DNA of 64,000 nucleotides from MFD04580-c1 sp963702995 (GTDB taxonomy: Bacteria > Planctomycetota > Phycisphaerae > Tepidisphaerales > Tepidisphaeraceae), in assembly GCA_963702995.1 (NCBI GenBank), contig OY969783.1, positions 1,798,001-1,862,000 on the forward strand. The letters are read 5' to 3'. Below are positions 18,600 to 30,971 of this stretch, one piece after another (within the stretch, counting starts at the first letter, position 1; every line of letters begins with the position of its first letter). The translations under genes were made by a program, and so were the position numbers. The notes beneath the pieces are model-generated. The model had not been told where the DNA came from. It was given only the letters and a program-made list of their open reading frames with translations, and did no database searches.

Positions 18600-19400
18600 A
18601 TGAAATGGGCAATCGTTATCGCCGTTCTTGCTGTCGTAGGGCTGGCCGAAGCGGCATCGGCCGAAGTGGAGGCAACTCTCTTGCGCGTTGAGGAATCGCG
18701 GAGCACCACGTTCGTCAAAGATGATTTCGGGCGGCCGAAGGATTCGTTGACCGTGCAGTTGGCTCTGAAAGGCCCGGAGGCGCAGACGGCGTTTCGCTAC
18801 GGGGACGTGAAGTTCGACGAAGCGGTTGACGACCAGGGCACGAGCCTGATCCCGGCGGCCGATTCGATGAGCCCCGCGAGCGAGTTCACAGAGCTTCAAA
18901 ACAATTTCTTTCGCCCCACCGACGCGCAGCGAAAGGAGCACCCGGACGGCTGGGCCTACCTGAGCCTCGCACCCGCAAAGCGATCGGCCCGGGCGATCAA
19001 ACACCTTCGCGGCGGTTTAAGCGTGGCAACGCGGGGCACGGTCAAAAGGGTCGAAGCGACGGGATTGTTGACGGCGGGAAAGCAGACGATGGACATCCCT
19101 GCGGCCGCGGGGATCCAGATCGCCCTGACGGTCATTCACCCGGCGGGGAAAGAGACGCCCTCAATTGACGTCGCAATCAGCGGCGACCCCAATGCTCTGG
19201 AATCGTTCGAGGTGGTGAACGCAAACGGCCAGACGATCAACGAGGGCATCTGGACCGTCTCCTATAACCGCCGCGCCAAGCGGCAACAGTTCGACTTGAA
19301 GGTGCCTTTGGAAGATTCGATGAAGGTCGTCGCCAAAGTCGCCGTTGACCGCAAGATCACGCGCGTGAGGTTTGATCTCGGGGACATCCCACTTCCGTGA
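18600..19400 (+). CDS. Secreted protein of unknown function
   Basis: 266 residues with signal peptide MKWAIVIAVLAVVGLAEAASA and GGGAG-type ribosome binding site (GGGAG, seven bases before ATG 18600). The mature protein looks like beta-sandwich domains: TVQLALKGPEAQTAFRYGDV, IQIALTVIHPAGKE, and a final VAKVAVDRKITRVRFDLGDI. No catalytic motif is visible. The long upstream in-frame extension to 17835 is not coding. Confidence 0.6.
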   Translation: MKWAIVIAVLAVVGLAEAASAEVEATLLRVEESRSTTFVKDDFGRPKDSLTVQLALKGPEAQTAFRYGDVKFDEAVDDQGTSLIPAADSMSPASEFTELQNNFFRPTDAQRKEHPDGWAYLSLAPAKRSARAIKHLRGGLSVATRGTVKRVEATGLLTAGKQTMDIPAAAGIQIALTVIHPAGKETPSIDVAISGDPNALESFEVVNANGQTINEGIWTVSYNRRAKRQQFDLKVPLEDSMKVVAKVAVDRKITRVRFDLGDIPLP

Positions 19401-19411
19401 TGTTTTAGAGA

Positions 19412-20431
19412 TCATGCCGCGGCCGCGAGCTTGCTGTCGCAGAATCGCTCCCGGACGCTGGTGAACGCCGCCTCGTTGGCAACGAAGGCGTCCACCACGG
19501 CCGGAGCGAAGTGGGTGCCGGAATCCTTGAGGATGATCGCCCGGGCGACGCTGTGGGAGAATGCGTCTTTGTAGACCCGTTTGCTGGTCAGGGCGTCGTA
19601 GACGTCGGCAAGCGCGACGATGCGGCCGCAGAGGGGGATAGCCTCACCCTTGAGGCGATTGGGGTAGCCTGTCCCGTCCCACCGTTCATGATGGGTGAGG
19701 GCGATGTCGCGGGCGATGCGAAGGAACGTCGCCTCGGGGTGCTCGATCAGCGCGGCTTCGAGTGTGGCGGCGCCGAGGCGCGTGTGCGTTTTCATGATCT
19801 CGAACTCTTCGTCGCTCAGCCGCGCCGGTTTAAGCAGCACATGGTCCGGGATGCCGACTTTCCCGATGTCGTGGAGCGGGCTGGTTCGATAGATCAACTG
19901 GGCGTAACCCGCGCCCCCTTCCTCGCGAAAGCCCGGCTGGGTGGAGAGATGATCGGCGAGGATCTTGCTGTACATCCGGACGCGCTCGAGGTGGGCGCCG
20001 GATTCGGGGTCGCGCGATTCGGCGAGCCGGGCGAGCGCGAAGATCGTCACGTCCTGGGTCTGGAAAGAGAGGATCCGCTCGGCGATCCGAACGCGCGCCG
20101 CGAGCTGGTCGGGGTCCACCGGCTTGGGGATGAAGTCGTCCGCGCCCGCGTTCAGCCCGATGACGGAATCACCCGACTTGTTCCGCGCGGTCAGCAGGAT
20201 CGTATAGACGTAGCCGCCGAAGTCGGCCTGGCGGATGGCCTGGCAGAGCTGCGGCCCGTTCAACAGCGGCATTTCCCAGTCCGAGATGACGACGCGGTAG
20301 AGGCGACTGGAGACCTTCGTCAGCGCCTCCTGGCCGTCGGCGGCCGTATCGACCTCGTACCCCCGCCGGCGCAGCAACGTGCTGGTCAGCTCCAGAGTGA
20401 TGTCATCATCGTCTACGACGAGCAATCGCAT
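19412..20431 (-). CDS. Response regulator with HD-GYP c-di-GMP phosphodiesterase domain
   Basis: 339 residues. Receiver domain: acidic pocket VVDDDD, phosphoacceptor Asp in VVISDWEMP, Thr in ILLTARNKSG and Lys in IPKPVD. HD-GYP domain: SPLHDIGKVGIPDHVLLKP, MKTHTRLGA, ALTHHERWDGTGYPNRLKG and ALADVYDALTSKRVYK. It is an RpfG-like protein that should hydrolyse c-di-GMP when phosphorylated. It starts 40 bp after the end of the large hybrid kinase, its likely partner, whose terminal Hpt domain would pass the phosphate on. Confidence 0.9.
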   Translation of the reverse strand: MRLLVVDDDDITLELTSTLLRRRGYEVDTAADGQEALTKVSSRLYRVVISDWEMPLLNGPQLCQAIRQADFGGYVYTILLTARNKSGDSVIGLNAGADDFIPKPVDPDQLAARVRIAERILSFQTQDVTIFALARLAESRDPESGAHLERVRMYSKILADHLSTQPGFREEGGAGYAQLIYRTSPLHDIGKVGIPDHVLLKPARLSDEEFEIMKTHTRLGAATLEAALIEHPEATFLRIARDIALTHHERWDGTGYPNRLKGEAIPLCGRIVALADVYDALTSKRVYKDAFSHSVARAIILKDSGTHFAPAVVDAFVANEAAFTSVRERFCDSKLAAAA

Positions 20432-20470
20432 CTAAAAACCTCTCAAATGCGCGGCATATCGATAGTCGGC

Positions 20471-24183
<3,713 letters not shown>

Positions 24184-24578
24184 CGTTGGCGCGGCTCACT
24201 CGATCGGCTTTCGTCACACATGAAGATCGGGTCATATTTCCTCCGCCTTAACAACTCTCTTTCCGGCGCAATAATTTGAAAAAAGGTGGGTGACGACGTG
24301 AGCGGGGTCACGGCGGGTTGTGTTATCGGTCAGGAGTGCCGTGGCGTGGAAGGACTGCGGGGCAAGCGTCTGGGGATCTGTCCAGCGGATGCGGATCGCG
24401 GCGGCGCGGAAGCCACTTACCGTGCCCGTTAGCTCGGGCGGCCTTTCGTATTCATGCGATTTCGCGGTAGTCCGGGTCTATCCGCGTTCCGTCGAGACGT
24501 CCAGGGGACGCCCGCCAGTAAACGCTCCGTGGGAGTATATGAGTTCGCTTTCGTGACGTCCGGGCTGCGGCCCGGGCG
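24184..24578. other. Gap with no recognisable gene
   Basis: I see no supported gene, RNA or repeat. A 78-codon plus-strand frame at 24320 has no recognisable features. Confidence 0.5.
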
Positions 24579-24984
24579 CTACGGCCGGAGTGGCCGGCGC
24601 TGGCCCCGACGCCAGGCGATCACCCTCTCCCTCGCCCACGCGGCGTCTTCGTCGCCGATCATCGGTATTTGAGGAGGTGAGTGGTAGTCGATGCCCGCGT
24701 AGTCATCGGAGCGGCGGCCGGGATCGACGCAGGGGGTGACGGAAGCTCGGCCGGCCGCCCACCCGATCCCCGAGCCAGCGGAGCGTCGGGGTGACCGCTG
24801 GAGGTGCCCGCATCGTCCCCGTCGCCCGATGTGCTGACGACAATTCGCTGTTCCGTCCGGACGATGCACTTGGGAAGCAGCCGCGGCGCGAGTTGTTCGG
24901 CGATTCAACCCCGAGGACGGTGTGGGCATTGCCCCATTCGGAGCCTTCGAGGTAGGGGTCCATTCCGGGGAACGGGGAAGGCAT
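24579..24984 (-). pseudogene. DUF4058-family remnant, internally deleted
   Basis: The minus strand starts with the family signature MPSPFPGMDPYLEGSEW. After one lost base near 24905 the expected continuation reads in the next frame (EIAEQLAPRLLPKCIVR, TEQRIVVSTS). The family C-terminus then appears after far too short a middle (IDYHSPPQIPMIGDEDAAW). DUF4058 proteins are about 250-280 residues, so roughly half is missing. The family is common in planctomycetes and cyanobacteria and its function is unknown. It lies just outside the tRNA-Met island boundary. Confidence 0.65.
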
Positions 24985-25036
24985 AGCGTGGCGATCGGCC
25001 GTTCGACTCATCCAGTCATGGCCGGATGAACAAGGG

Positions 25037-25079
25037 ATAGCAGCGACAGGACTCGAACCTGTGACCCGGGGCTTATGAA
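25037..25079 (-). repeat. Attachment-site copy: 3' part of tRNA-Met (43 bp)
   Basis: Identical over 43 bp to 31224-31266, the 3' portion of tRNA-Met (T arm, variable loop, 3' side of the anticodon arm and anticodon), in the same orientation. The 5' half of a tRNA is not present here, so it is not a second gene. This is the direct repeat expected when an element integrates into the 3' end of a tRNA gene. Confidence 0.85.
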
Positions 25080-25241
25080 CTTGCTGCCAAACCTATAAAA
25101 ACCCTTGGAATCCAGTGGATTTTCTTCATTTTAGAGGCTTCAAGGTCGTTTGCAAGTCTCCGCAATGATTCGCACATTTTAGCGAGGTTTCGCGGTATGT
25201 CGCGCGCCAAGAGAGTACGTATTCCGAGCCCAATTCTCGTG

Positions 25242-25260
25242 CGTTGACACAGTGTCAACG
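25242..25260. promoter_or_regulatory. Island palindrome 1 (TTGACACAGTGTCAA), perfect 9-bp arms
   Basis: CGTTGACAC-A-GTGTCAACG is an exact 19-bp odd palindrome. It matches sites at 29542, 29618 and 30972. It sits between the island edge and the 3' end of the NERD gene, 4 bp before a small plus-strand frame. Confidence 0.65.
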
Positions 25261-25264
25261 TCGC

Positions 25265-25417
25265 ATGGCAAAGCGAACTCAACTTTCGCTTGCCGCATGT
25301 CCGGACGAGGAGGCTCCCATGCAATTCAAAGGTGTCGTGACGGACAGCGACCAGCACCAATGCCGCCGTGAGAAGCGAGTTTGGCCGGGGCCGTTTACAT
25401 CATCCGATCGCATTTGA
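25265..25417 (+). CDS. Possible small protein after palindrome 1
   Basis: A 50-codon frame starting MAKRTQLSLAACPDEEAPMQ. An internal ATG at 25319 has GAGGAGG just upstream, an unusually strong ribosome binding site for such a place, giving a 32-residue product. It overlaps the antisense end of the NERD gene by 18 bp. No homology is recognised; it could be a small regulator, an antitoxin-like peptide or chance. Confidence 0.2.
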   Translation: MAKRTQLSLAACPDEEAPMQFKGVVTDSDQHQCRREKRVWPGPFTSSDRI

Positions 25418-26272
25418 CGCATCGACGGACGTCGCCGAGGAAGGAAGATCGGGTCCGGCGGCCCCCTTCGCCGTGCGACCGGTCATTTGCTTCAGCACGC
25501 TGACGCACGCACCGATCGCCGGCGGCTTTATTGGCTTGTTTTTGGATTCATCCAAAAGGGCTAGCAGCCGAACTTCGTCTGTCACCCAAGACCGCTGTTG
25601 CCACGGCTGGAATTCGACATACGCGAAAGGAACGACGAGCACCGGCTGAACGAACGGGATTGGGCCACGGTACGAGAGGTCGCTCAATTTGACCTCAAGC
25701 CAATCACGAAGCTTTAGGGCCAACTTTTGGGCCTCCTCAAGGTCTTCGGTTCGTCAACCGTTGAGCAGGTAGTTGCCGTCAGGGTCGACAGCGTACAGCC
25801 CCTTGTACGCCTTCGTTGAACAGACAGTAGACCCCTTTAGGCCCGATAAGCACATGGTCCAAGTCCCCCGACTTCGGATTTCGACGTTGTGAAATACGTG
25901 CCATTCATCTCCGAGGTCGCGGAGTGACCATGCGACCAGCGCCTCGGTCTGGCCGCCCCGAAGCCACAGAATACGCTCTCGCATGAGGGCATTCATTGGC
26001 ACATTGGAGAGCCTCATGATGAGAAACGCGGAAACACAAGACGCAATTTCAACAGGTATTGCGAGCAGGGACAGGCGTGACGGACTCATCTGACGAAGCC
26101 ATGGCACGGATGCCATCAAGTGACTGTAGATGCCCAATGCGAGGATCATCCCGCCGATCCCGGAGCCCGCCATCACAGCCGCAAGACGAATAGTCCAAAT
26201 CCGTCGCATTCGCACTTCCGCCTGCGATTTCGCGTATTGGCCTGCCTTACCGTTGCCGTATTCCGTCGCCAA
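25400..26272 (-). pseudogene. NERD-domain nuclease-like membrane protein, disrupted
   Basis: Two N-terminal membrane helices (LAAVMAGSGIGGMILALGIY and SLLAIPVEIASCVSAFLIM) precede a NERD domain beginning GGQTEALVAWSLRDLG and DEWHVFHNVEI. With one base restored in the C run at 25864-25868 the frame reads GDLDHVLIGPKGVYCL, the NERD core (nuclease-like D-x-x-x-G-P-x-G); an extra base near 25816 then returns to the first frame (STKAYKGLYAV). A TGA (25754-25756) follows LLNG, after which the same frame continues RTEDLEEAQKLALKLRDW and ends after VPFAYVEFQPW and more. So one gene of about 290 codons carries three lesions, two of them compensating. NERD domains are found in DNA-processing and defence-linked proteins. 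Confidence 0.7.
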
Positions 26273-26395
26273 GATCTCCTCCCGGAAGCATGTTGTACCG
26301 AAGTAGAAATGTCACTCATCCGCCGAAGTAGAAGTGTTAGGAACTGGCGTAGGAGAACGCGTCGGTTTGTCCGCCTGGTTATCTGCTCATAAGCA

Positions 26396-26914
26396 TTAGC
26401 GTCCGGCGTGCCGAAGATATCCCAGCTCCGCTTTCCGAATGGTCTTTAGGAGGAGGGCGACCGGTGCTGCGACTGCTCCGATCGGGTCGCTGCCTAACCC
26501 GATGTCCATCGCAAACCATCCGCCTGACGGGTTCGGCTTGCAGTTGCTCTGCCAGGAAACCGCTCTGACATCTGCGCTCACAGCTTCATTCAAGTCGGCA
26601 CTCGCGCCGTCCGCCCAGACACCGGCTCGTAATTGACTGTCTGTAATGATCCTCACGTCGTCATTCGGGACCCATACGTACGGACACCCGGTTCCGGCAG
26701 GTTGATCCTTCGTGTCCGTCCACCAATAGCGCTGGCGTCCAGGCTCGTCGCTTTCGAGGTTCAGACCGGGAAGCTCCTCGCGTAACCTCATCTCAACCGC
26801 GTCCAAGTAGGCGCTGACGCATGCTTTGAACGCCTTTTCCATCTCATCCACAACGGATTTGTGCAGCGCAAAGAGCTTGGCGGCTTCACCGAAGCCCGTG
26901 AATGGCTGATTCAT
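26396..26914 (-). CDS. Unknown protein coupled to the PD-(D/E)XK gene
   Basis: 172 residues from an ATG with AAGGAGGAGG directly upstream; the ATG overlaps the stop of the nuclease gene (ATGA), so translation is coupled. An N-terminal helical part (AKLFALHKSVVDEMEKAFKA) precedes RYWWTDTKDQP, PYVWVPNDDVRI and GGWFAMDIGLGSDP. No family is recognised. Because of the coupling it is likely a partner subunit, inhibitor or immunity factor for the nuclease; this is inference from position only. Confidence 0.65.
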   Translation of the reverse strand: MNQPFTGFGEAAKLFALHKSVVDEMEKAFKACVSAYLDAVEMRLREELPGLNLESDEPGRQRYWWTDTKDQPAGTGCPYVWVPNDDVRIITDSQLRAGVWADGASADLNEAVSADVRAVSWQSNCKPNPSGGWFAMDIGLGSDPIGAVAAPVALLLKTIRKAELGYLRHAGR

Positions 26915-27810
26915 GCCTCCTCCTTTAGCCGAAGCTGGATCATTGCCTGCTGTAACACCCTCATGTGCCGCAGGACTGTCGTATCGTCGTTCCAATCCTC
27001 CTGAACTGACCAGTCAAGAGTCTGTTCGATCAGCCACCGCGTTTCGACGCGACCGACCGAAACCGCCAGAAAATGCGTGAACAACATACTAAACGCTTCG
27101 CGGGTTGACGACGCCATCGCTTCGTGGTCCAAGGCTTCTGCGATTGCGAGCGCTAACCCGGCGTAGGTCGTCAACTTTGCACCCACGTTCTTCGCTTCGT
27201 CTCCGTCCGGCGTGATTAGCACAACTTCGATGCGGGCGTTCGCAGGGAGCCCGAGCCGAGCCCGCACGGCGGGGACATACCCGATGGTCTGCCACTCTCC
27301 GGACGGCACCGCGTGTTCTACCGTCCCAGTCTTCGCCTCAACGATCACCGTTCCCACTGGGTAGCATAGGACCAGATCGGGAATCCCGTCTTCGGTGACG
27401 AGTTGCGTCATCGGTTCGCATGCGTCGATCTCCCGAAAAGCGTCGAGGGATAACGCCCGCAGCCACGCCCGTTGTCTCAGTGTGGCCGTCGGTGGGTCGG
27501 TGGCCGGATGAAGCGCCCAGGCCATCAGGCGCGTATACGCGTTCTCGACGTAGCTCAATCCCGCTTCAAGCAACAGGTCATGGGGTGCCCACCAGCGGGA
27601 AGCAAGCGACGCTCGCATTCGTAGGCGCGGTAGGTCATGCTTGAGGTGCGATACCGCGAGTGGCCTCGCCAAACGAACGAACTGCTCGAACGCTTCGGTC
27701 CCGATGGCAGGCCGGGTCCGCTGACTGTTCGGCCTCGCCGCGGCGATGAATGCGGAAAACGACCGAATCAAGTCTGCGGTAGATCGTGCGCCGTTCGGCT
27801 CTGCTTCCAT
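26911..27810 (-). CDS. PD-(D/E)XK nuclease superfamily protein
   Basis: 299 residues from the ATG at 27810; an upstream ATG at 27870 is possible. The nuclease core reads GIPDLVLCYPVGTVIVEAKTG, where D and the E-x-K of VEAK fit PD-(D/E)XK, followed by EWQTIGYVPAVRARLGLP, a typical conserved Q/Y helix. The N-terminal half is helical (RWWAPHDLLLEAGLSYVENA), and the C-terminal region (MLFTHFLAVSV and later) may bind a partner. Similar proteins belong to uncharacterised nuclease families near defence genes. It is transcribed with the coupled unknown gene. Confidence 0.7.
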   Translation of the reverse strand: MEAEPNGARSTADLIRSFSAFIAAARPNSQRTRPAIGTEAFEQFVRLARPLAVSHLKHDLPRLRMRASLASRWWAPHDLLLEAGLSYVENAYTRLMAWALHPATDPPTATLRQRAWLRALSLDAFREIDACEPMTQLVTEDGIPDLVLCYPVGTVIVEAKTGTVEHAVPSGEWQTIGYVPAVRARLGLPANARIEVVLITPDGDEAKNVGAKLTTYAGLALAIAEALDHEAMASSTREAFSMLFTHFLAVSVGRVETRWLIEQTLDWSVQEDWNDDTTVLRHMRVLQQAMIQLRLKEEA

Positions 27811-27925
27811 CGTCCGATTCCTTCGGGCGGCCGGATGGCCGGGGTGGGTGCCGGCCAGATACTTTGTCAACGCGCAGACGCCCGTACCATGAGTTTACCT
27901 TCCGACTTCGAAAACAGACTGTCGG

Positions 27926-28399
27926 ATGAACATGAAATATTGGCTCACGACTCACTACCCGCATCCGGAGCCCGATCATCACCCTTGGCACATCTACCTT
28001 CAACGTAAACACAAGGGGGCAGTGACGGGGGCATCTGTTGGAAATCAAGTCTTCTTCTACGAGTTTAAGCGGCAAAAGCCGATCGTCGGTGACTCGTTAC
28101 GCTATCGGGTAGGCCGAATGGGCATCGTGCGCGTCGCGCGAATAGCTGGTCCAATTTACGAGAGGCCGGACAAAATACGTTACACCGATGGGCGGATCGG
28201 CGAATGGACCTGGGGTCTTCGAACCGAAGCGGCCGACACAAACGGATTCGTGCCTTTGAAAACTCTGTTACCGATCATCGGCTATCGCGCCCGAAGCGTC
28301 CTTCTCGGGTTCAATCGCGGCACGGGCGTGAAGGAGTTAGATCGGGAGCAAGCAAAGCGACTATTCCGAGCATTCAAGGCCGGGAAGGCACGGGCGTGA
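27926..28399 (+). CDS. Unknown island protein, only plus-strand gene of the set
   Basis: 157 residues, MKYWLTTHYPHPEPDHHPWH at the start, then GNQVFFYEFKRQKP and VGRMGIVRVARIAG. The pattern 'short hydrophobic start, then V-F-F-Y-E plus R-V-G-R' recalls PUA/EVE-like beta-barrels that bind modified bases, but the match is too weak to name. It diverges from the PD-(D/E)XK gene (about 115 bp between starts) and its 3' end overlaps the DUF4268 gene by 26 bp. Confidence 0.55.
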   Translation: MNMKYWLTTHYPHPEPDHHPWHIYLQRKHKGAVTGASVGNQVFFYEFKRQKPIVGDSLRYRVGRMGIVRVARIAGPIYERPDKIRYTDGRIGEWTWGLRTEAADTNGFVPLKTLLPIIGYRARSVLLGFNRGTGVKELDREQAKRLFRAFKAGKARA

Positions 28400-29507
28400 A
28401 CGCTCGTCCCTTGGAGTCGATCCCGTCCAGAGCCGGCCGCAGTGCCTTTTCCAGCCGAATCATCGCCTCGATCATCTTGGCCTGTAGCGATCCCCACGCG
28501 CCTTCGTCACGGAATGACGGCCCCTCAACTTCCGACCGGATACGGCATGCGTTCTTCCCGTCCATCCGTTCCCATCCTAATGCTCCCTCAAACCGGCTCT
28601 CGATTTCGGACCGGGCCGCAAAGAGGCGGTCGAAATTTGCCTTGTTCTGCTCGGTTGAGAGATCGAGGTAAAGCTCCACGCGCGGTCCGGCTCTCGGGCC
28701 GACCACGTAGTACCATGACCCGATACCGGTTCGGTCTCGATCTCGAAGCCCACCGGGAATGGAGACGTTGGCGGTCGCATGAAGCGGCGTCTTGCCTTTC
28801 GCAAGTGCCAGAAGCCCCACCCAAAATCTAGCGAGGTCTAAGTTCGAGCGGTCGCTCCTTGCAATCCTCTCCAAGCCCCCCTTCTCCTTCAAACTCACGA
28901 TGTAATCGGCCGCCTCCGGAAGCGGGATCACCTGCTGGACGTCTACGAGCACGCGTTCGCCATCGGCATGCGGCCGCATCCGGACGCACCGCATGTCGAG
29001 GCCCCGCTCATTCAGCCACATGACCGTTGTAGTTAGCTCCGTCGAGAATTCGGCCGCCACCAGCACGATTCGAACATCCTGACCGAATCGGTCTTCATCC
29101 GGTTCGGTCCAGTCAAGGAAGGAGAGCATCCGCTCTCGTGCATCGCCACCCTCGCCAACCTTATGCAGATGTGCGGCGTAGACGTCCGCCGCATTTTCGA
29201 AGGTCATTGCAGAGACCATGGCGGCATACCGGACCGCCTGAAGGTCCATATGCCCGCCGTCTTCCGTTCGCTTCAGCTCAATGACGACCAAATTCGCGTC
29301 CCGATCGAGCCCAAGCAGGTCAATTCGGCGACGACTCTCCTGCCAGTCGCCGAATTCTTCCGAAATAACGAGGACGTCCGGAGCGACGACATCGATCTGC
29401 AATCTGAGTAGTCGTTGCAGATCGTGGCGCTCCCGAAGGTTGACCGATTCGAAAGTCGTTTCACTGATCTTGCGAAAGGTGTCCGACGTTATCTCAAAGA
29501 TAGCCAT
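28374..29507 (-). CDS. DUF4268 protein with N-terminal NucS-like nuclease domain
   Basis: 377 residues. Residues about 30-160 form a PD-(D/E)XK-type domain as in NucS/DUF91: RRRIDLLGLDRDANLVVIEL, with the metal-binding D and the E-x-K of IELKR, then DLQAVRYAAMVSAM. The C-terminal 140 residues fit DUF4268 (SWYYVVGPRAG, VELYLDLSTEQNKANFD, EGALGWERMDGK). Such proteins are predicted endonucleases often found with restriction or defence genes. Two copies of the island palindrome lie 35-125 bp before its start, making it the most clearly controlled gene of the island. Confidence 0.75.
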   Translation of the reverse strand: MAIFEITSDTFRKISETTFESVNLRERHDLQRLLRLQIDVVAPDVLVISEEFGDWQESRRRIDLLGLDRDANLVVIELKRTEDGGHMDLQAVRYAAMVSAMTFENAADVYAAHLHKVGEGGDARERMLSFLDWTEPDEDRFGQDVRIVLVAAEFSTELTTTVMWLNERGLDMRCVRMRPHADGERVLVDVQQVIPLPEAADYIVSLKEKGGLERIARSDRSNLDLARFWVGLLALAKGKTPLHATANVSIPGGLRDRDRTGIGSWYYVVGPRAGPRVELYLDLSTEQNKANFDRLFAARSEIESRFEGALGWERMDGKNACRIRSEVEGPSFRDEGAWGSLQAKMIEAMIRLEKALRPALDGIDSKGRAFTPVPSRP

Positions 29508-29541
29508 TTCGATTGACTCAGTTCGGGCAGTCGAACGCGAT

Positions 29542-29556
29542 TTGACACAGGGTCAA
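29542..29556. promoter_or_regulatory. Island palindrome 2 (TTGACACAGGGTCAA)
   Basis: One mismatch to the symmetric consensus. It is 35 bp upstream of the DUF4268 start codon, a position where an operator would act. Confidence 0.55.
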
Positions 29557-29617
29557 TTCTTGTTCGCGCAGCCCGTCACCGCGTTGTCACCGTGTCCTCT
29601 CGCCTCGCATGCACGTT

Positions 29618-29632
29618 TTGACACAGTGTCAA
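29618..29632. promoter_or_regulatory. Island palindrome 3 (TTGACACAGTGTCAA)
   Basis: Exact consensus, 111 bp upstream of the DUF4268 start and 20 bp after the end of the preceding gene. A degenerate relative (GTTGTCACCGTGTCC) lies between sites 2 and 3, near 29583. Confidence 0.6.
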
Positions 29633-29651
29633 TCGACATCGCGGAACGACT

Positions 29652-29966
29652 TTATTGTGGGTCATCGTATTCAATGACGAAAACAGCATCTTCCGGACGA
29701 CCTGTTAGCTCGGTCATTCCCCCGTTTTCTTCGAAGTCCTTCTTAAAGGCTTCATCCAGCGCGATTGATCCGTCAAAACACTCGTGAAGTCTTTGCAGGA
29801 AGGACAATGGTTCCAAGTGCGCTTTTACATGACTGCCAGCCAGAACGGTTGTCTTTCGAGTTCCGCTCCCCTCGTACCAATAGAGGGACATGCTTCGAAT
29901 CCGGCGGCCGGCATTTTTGACGAACGCTTCACAGGCCGCTCGTTCCGTAAATTCGATAATTGGCAT
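29652..29966 (-). CDS. Unknown small island protein after mrr
   Basis: 104 residues from ATG 29966 (MPIIEFTERAACEAFVKNAG), with AAAGGCG upstream; earlier ATGs would overlap mrr. Mixed alpha/beta sequence with a C-terminal MTELTGRPEDAVFVIEYDD. No family is recognised. It follows mrr by 49 bp and is likely in the same transcript. Confidence 0.55.
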   Translation of the reverse strand: MPIIEFTERAACEAFVKNAGRRIRSMSLYWYEGSGTRKTTVLAGSHVKAHLEPLSFLQRLHECFDGSIALDEAFKKDFEENGGMTELTGRPEDAVFVIEYDDPQ

Positions 29967-30015
29967 ATCTGCGCCTTTCGTTCTGACGACCGGATAACCT
30001 CGTGGCGACGAGCGA

Positions 30016-30924
30016 CTAACCATCGTCTTCGATGAAGAAGTCAGAATCAGGCCGCTTCAACGTGTAACTGCGTACGGCGGTCACGCCGATATTGTGATCG
30101 ATCATCAACTGCGTGAGTCGCTTTCCGTCAATCAGCACAATTTTCCGTTCCAAGCGGCCGACGAATTCTTGAGCTTCCTTTGAGAAACTCGACGTCGTGA
30201 TAAGGACGCCCTTCCGTGCTCTGACCCCTTCCATGCTACCGGCGAACGCCTGTACGACCGGCCGGCCGACAACGTCCGCCCATCGCTTGGCCTGCACGCA
30301 GAGCACGTCGAGCCCGAGCAAGTCTTCCTTGATGATCCCGTCGATTCCGCCGTCTCCGCTCTTCCCGACAGCTTGACCCGCGTCGGCCAGCGTCCCGCCA
30401 TATCCCATCGCGACAAGCAATCGCACGACCAACTGCTCAAAAAACGAGGGCGAGCACCCCATGACTCGGTCGAGCAGATCATCGGCGAGCGCGTTGCGAA
30501 GGTCTTGGTACGCGTCGTCGATGGCTTCCTCCGGAGTCTTCGTCGCGTCCGGCTCCGGAGAGTCACCGTCCGCTACCTTGGACGGCCTGAAGAATGTGTT
30601 AAACGACGCATAATTCTTCAGAAACGCGTTGTCGATTTTTGCAGGCTTCTGCTTCAGAACCTTCAGCCCCTCTTCAGTGATCTGTACCTTTCCGCGTACG
30701 GGATTATGGAGCAGGCCTGCTTTTTTCAGGTATGTCTTCGCCCACGCCCCCCGGTTCGAGACGATCGTCTGCTGACCGCTCTCCAGAAGCTGATCCCGTT
30801 CGACTGGGGTTAAATTGAAATGGTTGGCAAGTGCCGCCGCCACCTCGGCCATCGGGCGCTCTTGCCGGTCTTGAAGCACCTCCAGCAGGGGTAGCATAAA
30901 GGCTTGATAGTCAGGAATCGGCAT
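30016..30924 (-). CDS. mrr: Mrr-type restriction endonuclease
   Basis: 302 residues. The N-terminal winged-helix Mrr_N domain (MPIPDYQAFMLPLLEVLQD to LKKAGLLHNP and ITEEGLKVL) is followed by the Mrr catalytic domain: FEQLVVRLLVAMGYGG, then GDGGIDGIIKEDLLGLDVLC and VQAKRW, giving the D-...-Q-x-K active site of this PD-(D/E)XK family, and VRARKGVLITTSSFS. Mrr proteins cleave DNA carrying foreign methylation (type IV restriction), so no methyltransferase is needed, in line with its absence. A copy of the island palindrome lies 48 bp upstream. Confidence 0.88.
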   Translation of the reverse strand: MPIPDYQAFMLPLLEVLQDRQERPMAEVAAALANHFNLTPVERDQLLESGQQTIVSNRGAWAKTYLKKAGLLHNPVRGKVQITEEGLKVLKQKPAKIDNAFLKNYASFNTFFRPSKVADGDSPEPDATKTPEEAIDDAYQDLRNALADDLLDRVMGCSPSFFEQLVVRLLVAMGYGGTLADAGQAVGKSGDGGIDGIIKEDLLGLDVLCVQAKRWADVVGRPVVQAFAGSMEGVRARKGVLITTSSFSKEAQEFVGRLERKIVLIDGKRLTQLMIDHNIGVTAVRSYTLKRPDSDFFIEDDG

Positions 30925-30971
30925 CTGCGCTTCGCTCTTGTTGATCCGCTTCGTCGCTCATCGCGTCCCGC

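Noticed and set aside
24320..24556. 78-codon plus-strand frame
   Set aside because: No ribosome binding site, no domain and no typical codon pattern.
25037..25079. Second tRNA gene near 25 kb
   Set aside because: Only the 3' part of tRNA-Met is present; the D arm and 5' acceptor strand are absent, so it is an attachment-site copy.
25754..25756. TGA in the NERD gene as a selenocysteine codon
   Set aside because: The expected residue is not Cys-like, two other lesions occur just upstream and no selenocysteine insertion hairpin is evident.
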